Of a stretch of 64,000 bases of DNA, positions 50,645 through 61,159 are shown in pieces. Numbering within the stretch: the first letter of the stretch is position 1; each line of letters opens with the position of its first letter. The notes beneath the pieces were generated by a model that worked only from the letters and a program-made list of their open reading frames with translations, was not told the origin of the DNA and made no database searches. This DNA comes from Xestospongia muta. Lineage: Eukaryota; Porifera; Demospongiae; Haplosclerida; Petrosiidae. The position numbers and the translations under genes are program-made. The stretch covers positions 2,679,135 through 2,743,134 of the forward strand of contig OY848920.1 of NCBI GenBank assembly GCA_963693285.1, given 5' to 3'.

Positions 50645-51079
50645 ATGAATATTCAAGATGAAGATACTTTTGCTGGTATTGTTTTACGTTATTTATATGA
50701 ACCAAGTGATAGCCAAGCATCCAGTAATAGTAGTAGTAGTGAAGAGACTCAGAACTGTCCTTAGAAAGACTTTTAAACTTTAATTGGTATGAAAATACAT
50801 GAGGAATAACGTTTGTAATATATATATATATATGTTAATTATAGGTGTGCATGTAGCCACTGCGTAATCATGAGTATTTCAAAGGAGTGCATTTGCTGTC
50901 AGGAAATTATGAAAATGAATGAGAAAATGGAAGAAGCTGAGATACCTGAACTCCTAGGTATTACTGGCCATCCAGGATTGGATGCTGTTTGCTTGAATGT
51001 GTTGACATTACAAACTGCATATTACCAATACCGACAAGAATATGGGTCTGCAACTTTACCATTAGCTATTAATGAGTGA
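50645..51079 (+). CDS. Element-encoded protein with P2X7 intracellular (ballast)-like zinc domain, probably partial
   Basis: An open frame MNIQDEDTFAGIVLRYLYEP ending in a Ser-rich stretch (50645-50764) precedes a second one at 50845-51079 (after attatag) with CACSHCVIMSISKECICCQE, then KMEEAEIPELLGITGHPGLD, AVCLNVLTLQTAYYQYRQEY. The CxCxxC, CICC and ITxHPG..AVCLN pattern fits the P2RX7_C domain, a zinc-binding module that forms the cytoplasmic ballast of vertebrate P2X7 and occurs alone or in other fusions in invertebrates. There is no channel part here. How the two pieces are spliced is unclear (the first ends in TAG), so the model may be broken. Function in the element unknown. Confidence 0.5.
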
Positions 51080-51698
51080 GTGTTATTTGTCTACAAAGAT
51101 CATGCCATTATACTGGACACTTTACATACAAGCATTTATATTATACATACTCTTTAATTGATAAATGATATAACGATTCATCTGATTTCGAATTTATAAG
51201 TGTATTGAGTGATTCTGACTCAGTACTTTTCTTATCATCAATTAAAAGGTTATATTGTACATATATATGACAGTACATAGACATTGTTTATGTTTCAGTA
51301 GATTGACATTAGTTGTCTGACAGCCTAACATTAACATGTCATGATAGCTTTAACATAACTGAAATTACATACCTTTCAATTTCATTTTTTGCTTTTCCTT
51401 ACTGCTTGATAGTACTATTGCAATGGAAGTACAATATGAACAAAATCTGTAGAAGTATACACTTTAAAACATGCCTGATAGAAGATCTGATACAAATGAA
51501 CATGATTCATATCCAGGTTCTTCAGGCAAATTCAAATGTCCCACTCTTAGCTGAGCTATTCTTCATCTATAGCCATACTGGACTCACTCTCATTATTAGC
51601 CTAATTTGACTCTTCATCTGATGCATGTACTAGCATTTTCACAACCTAAATCAATTCAAACAGTTATAATCCAGTAGTGATAGCTCTTATATATATAC

Positions 51699-52071
51699 CT
51701 TCAAATTCTCTCTTCTTTTGTAATGTTCATGTCTATTTGTTGATTTAGACTCCTTTAAATGTGATGCCTCCTTAGTTTGATCTTCATTAACTGGTCTCTT
51801 GAAGACTGTTGGGATAGCATCAAATTTTAGTTTCGTTTTTTAGATAACCCTAGACTAGCAGCAACAACTATATCAGGCTAGAAATAGTCTTCAGTAAAGT
51901 GGCAACTACACAAAATGAGTAGTACTTGGTTGGTCCTAACCACTTGTCCTTGCTTCTCTTTACTTGCTCAGTCCATTTTTTATCGAGTACTGGATCTTTA
52001 GAGAATGAAAATAGACTCACTCCATCCTTCTTAGTAATACCACAACCAAAAACAACGCATCTCTTAGGCAT
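51699..52071 (-). pseudogene. THAP-domain gene of the TTAA element, frameshifted
   Basis: Starts MPKRCVVFGCGITKKDGVSL with KDPVLDKKW and LGPTKYYSFC, the first two Cys and Trp/Pro of a C2CH THAP finger. The CHFTEDYF part that should supply the last Cys and His is in another frame, then TAG follows, then AASLGLSKKR, another shift, and KLKFDAIPTVFKRPVNED with a donor at 51698. THAP fingers bind DNA, often as the N-terminus of transposases. Three lesions show it is dead. Confidence 0.75.
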
Positions 52072-52108
52072 TTTCCAGTAGTTTACACTTCTTACCAGGT
52101 GTTGAATT

Positions 52109-52334
52109 GAGTTCAACTTCATCGTTCATCTTGTGATGTCATATTGCGTTTTACCGATTTTGCTGCTTAAACAGGAAGAAGATGGCTGACTTGTGATCGA
52201 GCAAGGTTTGACTTTGTTTTATTTCAAAATAAAGTTCCATTTCAAGAAAACGAGTAAGGTTTACATGTTACCATATTATTATTTAACGAATAACCAAGTT
52301 TCAAAAATTTCAAAATACGCATTTCAGTTACCCT
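52109..52334 (-). repeat. Right terminal inverted repeat of the TTAA element
   Basis: Inverse of 50323-50548; a 2-bp gap near ttcatcg is the clearest difference. Confidence 0.9.
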
Positions 52335-52956
52335 TTAAGACAGTGTTTGAGTGTCTACTCTGAAGGTGGGAGATTGCTAGGCAACGATTATCTATACTAG
52401 TTATATTAGCTATTTTTGGATTGATTATACGTCTATATACAAAAATCACACATTATTATAAATCGTAGCAACTTGTAAATAGTAAAGAAAACGTATTGTG
52501 AACATAATTTAACTAATTTATAATTCAAATAAAAAATAACAAAACACTTATATTGTCAGCATCATTATTTTTATTATAGCCAAAAAATAACTAGATTCAT
52601 CATATCATCATAACATTTACAATGCATGAACCAATGTTCTAAACCTAACAGTTTTACAATGACTAATGAGAATCTAGGAATCCTATATTGATCTCCTTGT
52701 CCATTAATTGATGCTTATTTGTTTTTCTATCTGTTAATAATGACATAAAGATATTTGTGTGATCATTAATTTACAAATTAAATTCCTGATGTATGTAATA
52801 AAATAGCTGAAGAGTAATCATAGCACTTCCTTTTAATGTTGTAAAAATAGCTCATCCCATAGTAAGAGTAATCATACCACTTTCTTTTAATGTATGTACA
52901 GTAACACATCAATATTAACTAACACTATGATATATAGAACTAGCTTAGGCATGCAA

Positions 52957-52963
52957 TATATAG
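52957..52963 (+). promoter_or_regulatory. TATA box of fibrinogen-like gene 4
   Basis: TATATAG in ggcatgcaatatatagtgc, 64-70 bp before the ATG. The region 52750-52960 is homologous to 39250-39530 upstream of gene 1. Confidence 0.65.
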
Positions 52964-53026
52964 TGCTTTTTTAAGCATAACTTAGTTTAGCAAACTTTGA
53001 GCTTAGCTTTGTTATCACTAATTATA

Positions 53027-54187
53027 ATGATTTTCTTTCAGTTTCTCTTTCTCAGTCTTCTACTAGATGTGAGTTATGCCTCCTCAATTTGTATGGCTGA
53101 CTGTAATAGTCTCCTAACTCAACGTCGTCCCTCACTCTATGAACAGTACTGTTGTAACACCAACAACAGTTGTAAAACAATCAAGTTTAGAGAAAATAAC
53201 AGGGTTAAAATCATATTTTGTCCGTGTAATCTCCCAACATCTTGTGAAAGGTTCGTTACATCTCTAAATAAATGTTCAAAAATCTTTGGAATGAATACTT
53301 CAGCTGTATCAGGATATTATGTCATTGGAGGATCGTCTGTTTATTGTGACATAGTGGATTACATCAATGGACTTAATTTCAGTGATTGTTATGAAATATT
53401 TCAAAATAGAAGTTTTGTTCCATCAGGTTATTACACAATACAAGCTCCTAATGGTTCTCTCATATCAGTTTATTGTGATATGGAGGGTAGTAACTGTGAT
53501 GGTAAGGGAGGTTGGATGAGAGTGGCTTACCTCAACATGAGTGAGCCTAATGCTACCTGTCCTTCTGGTTTAACACAACGAAAATATAATAACATTGATC
53601 ATGGTGTGTGTGGTCTTCCTAATTCAGGCGCATTCAGTCATACTTTCTTCTCTACTCAAGGAATCCCTTACAATAAGGTGTGTGGTCAACTAAGAGGGTA
53701 CCAATATCACTCTCCAGATGGCTTTAATGATGGTAGCAATAACATTGATTCCTGCTATGTTGATGGTATTTCTATTACATATGGTAGTAGTCCACGTAAA
53801 CATATTTGGACATATGCATGTGGTTTAACTTCTGATAATGTGCCCACCCCAGATGTATGTTGTCCATGTAATTCTGATAATAGTATAGCACCTGGACATA
53901 AACCAAACTTTCTTGGAAATGACTATTATTGTGAATCAGCCATTCCTCCATATGTAAGTGGAAATACAGTAAGATGGCAACATGTCTTATATGTCAATGA
54001 TACATTATGGGATGGACAACAATGTGATGGAAATGAAGGACCATGTTGTACTAACCCTAAAATGCCATGGTTTATAAAGACTCTTAATGTGACTACTAAT
54101 GATAATATTGAACTAAGGGTATGTGGAGATCAAGGTTATCCTGATGAAGATACTCCCTTGGATATTATTGAGCTTTACATTCGATAA
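53027..54187 (+). CDS. Secreted fibrinogen-like protein, copy 4
   Basis: Single exon, 386 residues from ATG at 53027 (the first of the two ATGs seen in copies 1-3 is ATA here). Signal peptide MIFFQFLFLSLLLDVSYASS. Same layout as copies 1-3; differences include NNSCKTIKF (extra Cys), TYACGL (Cys for Gly) and SPDGFNDGS. Two extra Cys might pair with each other or permit disulfide-linked dimers; this is inference. Ends TPLDIIELYIR. Confidence 0.85.
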   Translation: MIFFQFLFLSLLLDVSYASSICMADCNSLLTQRRPSLYEQYCCNTNNSCKTIKFRENNRVKIIFCPCNLPTSCERFVTSLNKCSKIFGMNTSAVSGYYVIGGSSVYCDIVDYINGLNFSDCYEIFQNRSFVPSGYYTIQAPNGSLISVYCDMEGSNCDGKGGWMRVAYLNMSEPNATCPSGLTQRKYNNIDHGVCGLPNSGAFSHTFFSTQGIPYNKVCGQLRGYQYHSPDGFNDGSNNIDSCYVDGISITYGSSPRKHIWTYACGLTSDNVPTPDVCCPCNSDNSIAPGHKPNFLGNDYYCESAIPPYVSGNTVRWQHVLYVNDTLWDGQQCDGNEGPCCTNPKMPWFIKTLNVTTNDNIELRVCGDQGYPDEDTPLDIIELYIR

Positions 54188-54514
54188 TTACTTTATGTTT
54201 GCAGTTACAAAAGCATACACATATATGTATACACTTGATACTATAGACATCATTTGTTGTTAATATTACATATATCTGCCAGTGATCTTCAAAGATTTGT
54301 TAATATCATTTGGTTTTTGCTATAGTATTGCTTTTGGTTTTAATGTATATACTTAACATTTATTGTTTGTCAAAAAACTTTGTTATTTTAATGAATGGGC
54401 TTAATTTCCTATTTTATATACAAATGCTAAAAATCTTCACATACAAAGAAACATCAACAAAATGGTTAAACACAAATGAACCTAACACTGAAAAAACATT
54501 TTGTCATTTTAACT

Positions 54515-54720
54515 GAAGTAGACACAGTGTCTGTCATGTGGCAATATAACAACTGTTGTTGGTCATTAATGCCAAAATAAATCTCTCTGGTGTTAGGTAT
54601 GTATATACTTTTAACGAAGGGGTTATATATATATAAATATGACATGATTTGCAAAATGAACTACTTCTGTCAAAACATTAATTTGTAGCCTGATTTGTAA
54701 AAAAACTGTTAAACATATCA
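54515..54720. repeat. Dispersed repeat shared with 41585-41800
   Basis: agacacagtgtctgtcatgt, tggtcattaatgccaaaata and aaggggttatatata as in the 41-kb copy; both lie a few hundred bp 3' of a fibrinogen-like gene. Confidence 0.8.
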
Positions 54721-54885
54721 AACAACATTTTTGCTTACATATAGAATAGTTATGCATATGTAAGAACTGTCTTTATATAAAACTGTTTCTGAGATTTTTA
54801 ACAGTGTTATTCTTTCCAGAAATCAGGTCACAAACGTTTTGACAGAAGTGGTCCCTTCTTGCAAATCAGGTCAGATATGTATTAT
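54648..54885. mobile_element. MITE copy c
   Basis: Inverted ends: ctgtcaaaacatta, gcctgatttgtaaaaaaact on the left; tttccagaaatcaggtcac, cgttttgacagaagtggtcc on the right. Confidence 0.6.
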
Positions 54886-55036
54886 TATATGTCACAATTC
54901 ATACTTAAACTCTTTTAAGCCATTTTTCCTCAAAGTATACAGCCTCCATATAAAGTGTTAACTGGTCCGCATAGGTCAGTGTATACTTCCTCCATTATGC
55001 ATTTTTAAGCATAACATACTTTATTATTGATAATTG

Positions 55037-55232
55037 TGACCTGATTTGCAAATAGGGACCACTTCTGTCTAAACATTTGTGACTTGATTTCTGAAAAAAA
55101 ACAATGTTAAAACATCTTAAAAGACTGTTTTGTATACATGCAGTTGGTATATGCATAACTATTCTATATGTATGCACAAATCAGGTCACTAACGTTTATA
55201 AAAAAGTTGCCCCCTCTTGTAAATCAGGTCGC
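55037..55232. mobile_element. MITE copy d, abutting a fibrinogen-like pseudogene
   Basis: Left gtgacctgatttgcaaatag then ggaccacttctgtc; right aatcaggtcactaacg then gttgccccctcttg. It ends within about 5 bp of the pseudogene ATG and replaces the normal TATA promoter of that copy. Confidence 0.6.
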
Positions 55233-55236
55233 AATT

Positions 55237-55740
55237 ATGTTGACTTTCTTTCAAGTTCTCTTGTTCAATTTTCTACTAAATGTCACTTGTGCCCCTTCAA
55301 TTTGTATGGCTGACTGTACTAGTCAACTCATTCAACGTCCTCCCTCACTCTTTGAACAGTATTGTTGTAATACTGACAACAGTGAAAAAACATCCAAGTT
55401 AAGAGAAAATAAAAGGATTAACATCATCTTATGTCCAAGCAATCTCCCAACATTTTGTCAAAGCTTCGTCAGATCTCCAAATAATTGTTCTGAAATCTTT
55501 GGAATGAATACTTCAGCTGTATCAGGATATTATGTCATCAGAGGATCATCTTGTTTATTGTGACATAGTGGATTATATCAATGGACTTAATTTCAGTGAT
55601 TGTTATGAAATATTTCAAAATAGAAGTTTTGTTCCATTAGATTATTACACAATACAAGCTCCTAACGGTTCTATCATATCAGTCTACTGTGAATGGAGGG
55701 TAGTTAGTAACTGTGATAGTAAGGGAGGTTGTAAACAAAA
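55237..55740 (+). pseudogene. Fibrinogen-like copy 5, truncated and frameshifted
   Basis: Starts MLTFFQVLLFNFLLNV and follows copies 1-4 to the fibrinogen-type opening. An extra T near 55550 (ggatcatcttgttta) shifts the frame, a base loss near 55690 shifts it again, and the copy stops after the AAGGGAGGTTG of the GGW codons, where transposase-like sequence begins. No TATA promoter remains. Confidence 0.85.
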
Positions 55741-55746
55741 CTGATT

Positions 55747-56196
55747 ATGAAAAGATACAGAAACCACCTTTATGGAGACCAGATGATCAACTTCAATCAA
55801 GACAGCATCATGTATCAACCTTCTCCGTTAGTAGATAGCCATTCAAAAATATCATCAAACTTTCAGGACACCATTACTTCTGTACCCAATGACTTACTTG
55901 ATCAAGACCTTGATAAAAGTGAATCCGACTGTAATTTTTCCTCTTATACAAGCTTGCAGATATGCTGTATGAATCAAAGTTATAATACATCGATGTATAA
56001 ATTTATTATCATTTTATAGACAGTTGAAAAAGTAGTAAAGGACTCTGCAGCTTCATGGATATTGAAAACAAAAGAATGTCTGAAGCTGCCACAATCTATC
56101 CTTGAAACAATTATAGAAGATGTAACATCGCTTTTTCAATTTGTACATGATAATATGCATCAGTATGCTGTTGCCAGTAATATTGTTTTGGTTTAG
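55747..56196 (+). pseudogene. 5' fragment of a tnp2-like transposase
   Basis: Second exon-like part (from about 56022, after cattttatag) reads AASWILKTKECLKLPQSILE then TIIEDVTSLFQFVHDNM, the homologue of SAVWILKTRELHQLPLSVMD in the gene at 14667-15011. The first part (55747-56000, LLDQDLDKSESDCNFSSY) probably is the preceding exon. Stops at TAG (56194-56196), with no later exons. Confidence 0.65.
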
Positions 56197-56265
56197 TGTA
56201 GTCTTGTTTATTATACTAGATTTATTATTTTAATAATCAGAATCAAAGGATTATGGTTTAGTCAT

Positions 56266-56353
56266 TATAGCGAGTAGTCTCGTCCCCAGACTTACTCGCA
56301 AGCTAAAGTACTTTAGCTTGCGAGTAGGTCTGGGGACGAGACTATATAGCGAG
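56266..56353. mobile_element. 70-bp palindromic insertion with 9-bp target duplication
   Basis: Insert 56275-56344 has 34-bp arms (tagtctcgtccccagac..., one mismatch) and a TA centre. It is flanked by tatagcgag on both sides (56266-56274, 56345-56353). The paralogous site 10896-10904 (minus strand tatagcaag) has a single copy and no insert. Confidence 0.92.
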
Positions 56354-56408
56354 CATACTTACTTGTACATTCTAGATCAAGGAGTGTACCGGATGTTTGT
56401 GGGCGTTC

Positions 56409-56435
56409 CCAATTGGATGACGTAAGTCTATATAA
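56409..56435 (+). promoter_or_regulatory. Promoter elements of the DNRLRE pseudogene
   Basis: CCAATTGG (56409), ATGACGTAA (56417), TATATAA (56429), same order and spacing as before the intact gene. Confidence 0.55.
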
Positions 56436-56525
56436 TCTATGATCAAACTACAGAGAAGTCACTTTTACAAAAAAATCTCCTAATCTCTTATTGCGATAAC
56501 ATCTTCTGAAGTCGTAGACAAGAAA

Positions 56526-57484
56526 ATGAATACATACTCATTTGGAGCTCTCACTACAAATGTAATCATGTTTCTGCTAAGCTGTTCCAGTGTTACTAAT
56601 GCACAAGAGGACAATAGTAATGGCTACATTTATAAACTTGAAGCAACTCAAGATGTTTTCATTTACGACAGTTCAAATTATAACTTTTACGACTTTTTAA
56701 TCGTTGCAAAGCATCCAGGTTATCCTAAGAAAAGAATGCTATTACAATTTCAAGATCTCCCATCTACTTGTAAACAGATCAATTGGGCAAAAATGTATAT
56801 ATTTTACTGGTACTCTCATAAGGCCAGCTCTATGACAGAACAACAAGTTCCATCTATTGCAAGAACACTTTAAGTACGTCAAATCATAAAGCAGTGGAGT
56901 GAGACACAAGCAACTAGTATAAATCGTCAATCTGGTATACCATGGACTAGTCCCTTCTTAGCTCTGGATGGAAGTGATGCTGCAACTTATGTACAAGATA
57001 ATGTGATAATACGTCCTAATCATTAAGTGATGGAACTATTGTTGGTATTACTATTAGTATGTTCGTATTTGTCCTATCAGTTGTAATCTTAATTGTTGTG
57101 GTTATTTTGATATTTAAAGGTCAGTATTATCTAGTAATTGATTGTTATATTAACACTTTATGTACATGTGTACATCCATTAGTGTGTAGAACTAAACAGA
57201 GTAGAGGTGAGACACAGATGGTGGGACAATCTACAACAAATAACACTAATTCTGACACTGTTTCTACTGCTCATGTAGCATCAACAATAGTAGACACATC
57301 TCAAACACAGGATACACGACCTGACCCTCCACCTTATACAGAACGTAATGTTCCTATACAACCCATGGCTAACAATTATAGACCAAATGAAACAGGCAAA
57401 GGGAAAAAAGAAATTGGTTTTCGAAGAGAGGAACCTCCTCCATATGACAATTCTTGGGGCACCCACCTTCCACCTTCAAAATAA
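56526..57484 (+). pseudogene. DNRLRE-TM gene copy, nonsense and internal deletion
   Basis: Inverted paralogue of 9194-10671. The signal peptide and ectodomain are well kept up to VPSIARTL, where the next codon is TAA (56872) in place of Gln. After VQDNVIIRPN the text jumps to ttaagtgatggaactattg of the TM exon, so the end of the ectodomain, the stalk and two introns are missing. The TM and tail with PDPPPYTE and EEPPPYDNSW remain open to the same stop position. The promoter is intact. Confidence 0.85.
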
Positions 57485-57689
57485 TATATTATATTATAAT
57501 ACATTATGACTAATTCTTTGAACTGCTTTTTAAACAAAACAACATTGGTTTAATACCAATGTACTATTATATTAATATAATCACCCAATTATAAATATTA
57601 TTATAGTTTTAAGAAATGGTGGTACAAATACACAGTGTTTTAATTTTTATATTGTGTAATGTATGGATGTACATGTATATATAATATAG

Positions 57690-57970
57690 TTGTCAACTAT
57701 GAAATCAAACTATGTAGGGTATAGTCTTGCTAGGAAAGATGCATGCAAATTATGGAAATTGTTACATATACAAGTTTGTAACAGTTGTCCTATGTCTGAC
57801 AGTATAACAAAAGGTCAAAGTTGACATTAAACTAATAAAAAGAGTAATTATACTGTATGATATATGATAGAAGCCAAAATATAAAGAAGGCATGACTTGA
57901 CTAGGACATTAGAACACAATTTCAATTGCATTAGTATAAACAGATTGGCTACCTTTTAATTATCAGAGAC
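57690..57970. repeat. Dispersed repeat also at 8340-8590
   Basis: aactatgtagggtatagt, agaagccaaaatataa and gcattagtataaaca as at 8 kb, same orientation. Rest of 57485-58130 has no gene. Confidence 0.55.
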
Positions 57971-58129
57971 ATAACTTAATAATCATATAGTCATATGATG
58001 TAGATTGGTTATCCCATTATAACAATACTTTCATAAAAACATTTGGTGTTAATAGTTATATTACTTGTTATCTTATTAATAGTTGTAGTCATAGTCATTG
58101 TAAACATACACAATTTTAAATTAGGACCA

Positions 58130-58600
58130 CCATCTAATTGCTTTGTTTATCATAATGAATTTAGTTATATATTCATAGTCACTGCAGGTGTCATATTCTG
58201 TACATATGTAAAACTTCCATAATCCACTAACAAGTTAGTTTTATACTACAGCAATCATAATTGTCTTATATGTGTTACCAGTCCATTAAAATATTAAAAT
58301 GCTACAAGCTCAGACATTAATCTGGTAGCAAAATGACTGTAATGTAAAGTAATGATTGGAATAAGTGTGACTGGTAACAATATTAATTAAGTAGCAACAA
58401 TATCCTCTTTGTTCTATTAAGGCTACTTAACCTCTTATTGTTTGTTAAAATTGCGTTAAAGATAATTCTTGACTTTTAGGTCAAATCCAAATGACGTGAT
58501 TGTTATAGACTTATAGTTGTAATTTATATATAATGTGTCTGTTGCTTTTAAAATACGTAATCTCTTAAGTTTGTTTATATACTATCCACAACTTTGTATT
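58130..58600. repeat. About 480-bp repeat, direct copy at 60150-60650
   Basis: cataatccactaacaagtta, gttttatacta, agtccattaaaat, aaaatgctacaagctcagac and ctcttattg are shared in order. A shorter piece is at 59150-59290. Confidence 0.85.
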
Positions 58601-58652
58601 AATTAGTAATTATTAATTATCAATGTCACCAATCTTTTAAATTGATAAACTT

Positions 58653-58654
<2 letters not shown>

Positions 58655-58694
<40 letters not shown>
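58655..58694. repeat. (GA)20 microsatellite
   Basis: 40 bp of perfect AG repeat. Confidence 0.97.
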
Positions 58695-58698
<4 letters not shown>

Positions 58699-58699
58699 A

Positions 58700-60140
58700 A
58701 TTGAGAAGAAGAAGCAATTCTAAAATTGCTAAAAAAGTAATTTGATTTTGAAGTTCAATTATTAAAAAGATTAATAATGTTGAATGTCTGTGAAATGAAG
58801 ACATTTGTTCAACACCAGGTTATTAGGTTATTGTATCTATTATGTAGAGCATTGTGATTCTCATACAGTATAATGCAGAGCAGAGTATTATATAATCATT
58901 GATATACACTTAGAATACAATATATTCTGTATAGCAAAAGAACAGAACAATACTTTGTGTGGTTTGTATAGTGGTTTCATTAAAGGTGCTTGACAAAGCT
59001 ACAGAAAAGTCTGAAATTATATAATCTTTGTAGCTTTAGTCAATGTTTTATTGTGAAGTCAGTACCTTATAAAACAATTAATGATGATTTTTTCAATTAC
59101 AATATTTTAAAGTATATTTTAAAGTCACTTGTGTTAAATGTTTAAGTCTAATGATGTAGATTGGTTGTCCCATTATAACAATAAATTATATTCATAGTAA
59201 CAGTAGGTGTCCAAATTAAACAGATTCTACTTTGTCCATCACAATATAATTCATTTTATATTCATTGTCACTGTCTATGGTGCATGATTATTAGTCTTGC
59301 GACAAATGATATCATGTAATAACAATAATTATAGGTGAACTGTCAGCATAAACAAGTAATTTAATGTTAAGATATCAATCTGAAATTAAGGTTTAATTAT
59401 ATCTTAATAATTGACTTAGCATATAGAAGGCAGTTGCTATATAACATGAGGGAGTGGAACAATGAAATAAAACATTATGCAAACATATGTGGTAAGGTAT
59501 ACATTGAAGTCATATCACTAAAAAGAGAAAATAGAAGAGAAGCAAAGTGATAGTTGGCACTTGTTACAACTCATCTTTTCTAACAATCATAAAGTAAATA
59601 AATAATAGTCTATAACTTCACATGTGGGTGTTTCTACGTGTGATCATTCATAGGATTACATCATCAATTGATCCCCATATTCCATACTTTTTAAATCTAA
59701 ATATACACTTATATTTAGTTATATAATGGTCTGTCTTCTTATACATGTATATGTACATGTGTAATAAAACATATGATATATATATTGATTTGGATCACAG
59801 AAACGGTCTTGTTAGCTGTTAGCTTTTGAATGTACATGTTCACCCTAATATAATGACAAATATGAACTCTCAGATGCATAAAGAAAGAAAACAAAATATA
59901 ATTAAAGCATACAAAAACTATATGAATAAACATTATGTCCAAGAATTAATCAACTAGTTACGTTAGCATGTTTACGATTACGATTTGCTCACAAACAAAA
60001 ATCACTTGACAGTACTAGGCCAGTGTAATTAACTTTATTATCACTAGTTCTTGAATTTTGACAGTTACCAAAAACATTCCACTATAGGTATATAGTTCAA
60101 AAGACCAACATTTTGGATATAATATTATTACATATAAAAT
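58700..60140. other. Intergenic, no gene seen
   Basis: AT-rich; short repeat pieces at 59150-59290 and 59790-59830 only. Confidence 0.45.
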
Positions 60141-60741
60141 AATTTTAATTCAAACCACAATCTATCTACTTTTTTTATTATAATATATTAACTATATATT
60201 CATTGTCACTGGAGGTGTCCAATTTTGTATATATTAATTATTTACAAGTCACTGGTTCCATAATCCACTAACAAGTTAGTTTTATACTATAACAATTATA
60301 ATTGTCTTATGTTTATTAGCAGTCCATTAAAATAATAAAATGCTACAAGCTCAGACCTCAGTCCGGTAGTAAAATGACTGTTGCCTACAAAAGTAATGAT
60401 TGGCATAAGTGTAGCTGGTAACAATATTATTTAAGTAACAGCAATATTCTCTTTGCTCTATTGAGACAATAAAGCTCTTATTGCTTTTCAAACTTTTGTT
60501 GAAAAGTTATTTCTTGATTTTAGTTAAAAAATCAAATGACATGACTTTTATAGACATATAGTAGTAATTAATATATAATGTGTCTTTTGCTTTTAACATA
60601 CCTGATCTCTTAAGGTTGTTTATATATAATCCACAACTTTGTATTAATAAGAGACAGTGTTACTGTATAAACAAGTAACAATAGATGATCAATAACATCA
60701 TTAATGTTTGTATTCTTTATATAATTTATTTCATTTTGAAG

Positions 60742-60840
60742 GATGGAAGTTCTTCTTTGCATATTGCTACTTCAAAAGGCTATACAAAGGCAGCTTCTAT
60801 ACTTCCAAGCAATAGAGCAGATGTTGATGCTCAAAACCTT
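60742..60840 (+). pseudogene. Orphan exon encoding one ankyrin repeat
   Basis: 99 bp between an AG acceptor (attttgaag) and a gtatgt donor reads DGSSSLHIATSKGYTKAASI then LPSNRADVDAQNL, exactly one 33-residue ankyrin repeat. One repeat per exon, phase 0, is common in ankyrin genes. No neighbouring repeats were found within several hundred bases. Confidence 0.65.
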
Positions 60841-61159
60841 GTATGTGTAATCAGTCATTTTTAGCTTTCCAAATTAAACTAGGAACTACTAAATGATGGT
60901 GTTGCCTTCTTGTGCCTTATGTATAATTTTATAGCAAATGGCTTTGACAATCATCGACAAATGAATTAAAATTGAAACATAAAATTGAAATTTGAAACAT
61001 ACTCATACCTTTGCCATTATAAAACGTCAGGAATAGATCAATCAGTTAATTTTAACGAGTAAAGATTATCACATGAACCTGTAGGTACTACATTTTGTTT
61101 ATTAAGCTCTTTACTATATTCATTGTAACTGCTAGTTACAATGTATTCAAATAAATCAT

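Larger units (their letters stand above)
50323..52334. mobile_element. 2.0-kb TTAA-flanked DNA transposon with about 225-bp inverted ends (Kolobok-like)
   Basis: Ends AGGGTAACTGAAATGCG and CGCATTTCAGTTACCCT are each directly flanked by TTAA (50319-50322, 52335-52338). The inverted repeats extend to about 50548 and 52109 with few differences. TTAA target duplications, AGGG termini and a THAP-type protein are features of the Kolobok superfamily (piggyBac also uses TTAA but lacks THAP). Inside are two convergent coding remnants: a P2X7-ballast-like exon (plus) and a THAP gene (minus). No DDE core was found, so it is non-autonomous or internally deleted. Confidence 0.85.

Noticed and set aside
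51313..51609. 98-codon plus-strand frame inside the TTAA element
   Set aside because: No domain, AT-driven composition, and the opposite strand carries the acidic end of the THAP gene (SDEESN, NESESSMAIDEE).
50319..52338. piggyBac assignment of the TTAA element
   Set aside because: TTAA fits, but the ends and the THAP gene suit Kolobok better; no piggyBac DDD domain is visible.
56019..56200. Continuation of fibrinogen-like copy 5 into 55747-56196
   Set aside because: The later sequence matches the transposase relic at 14.7-15.0 kb, not the fibrinogen-like family.
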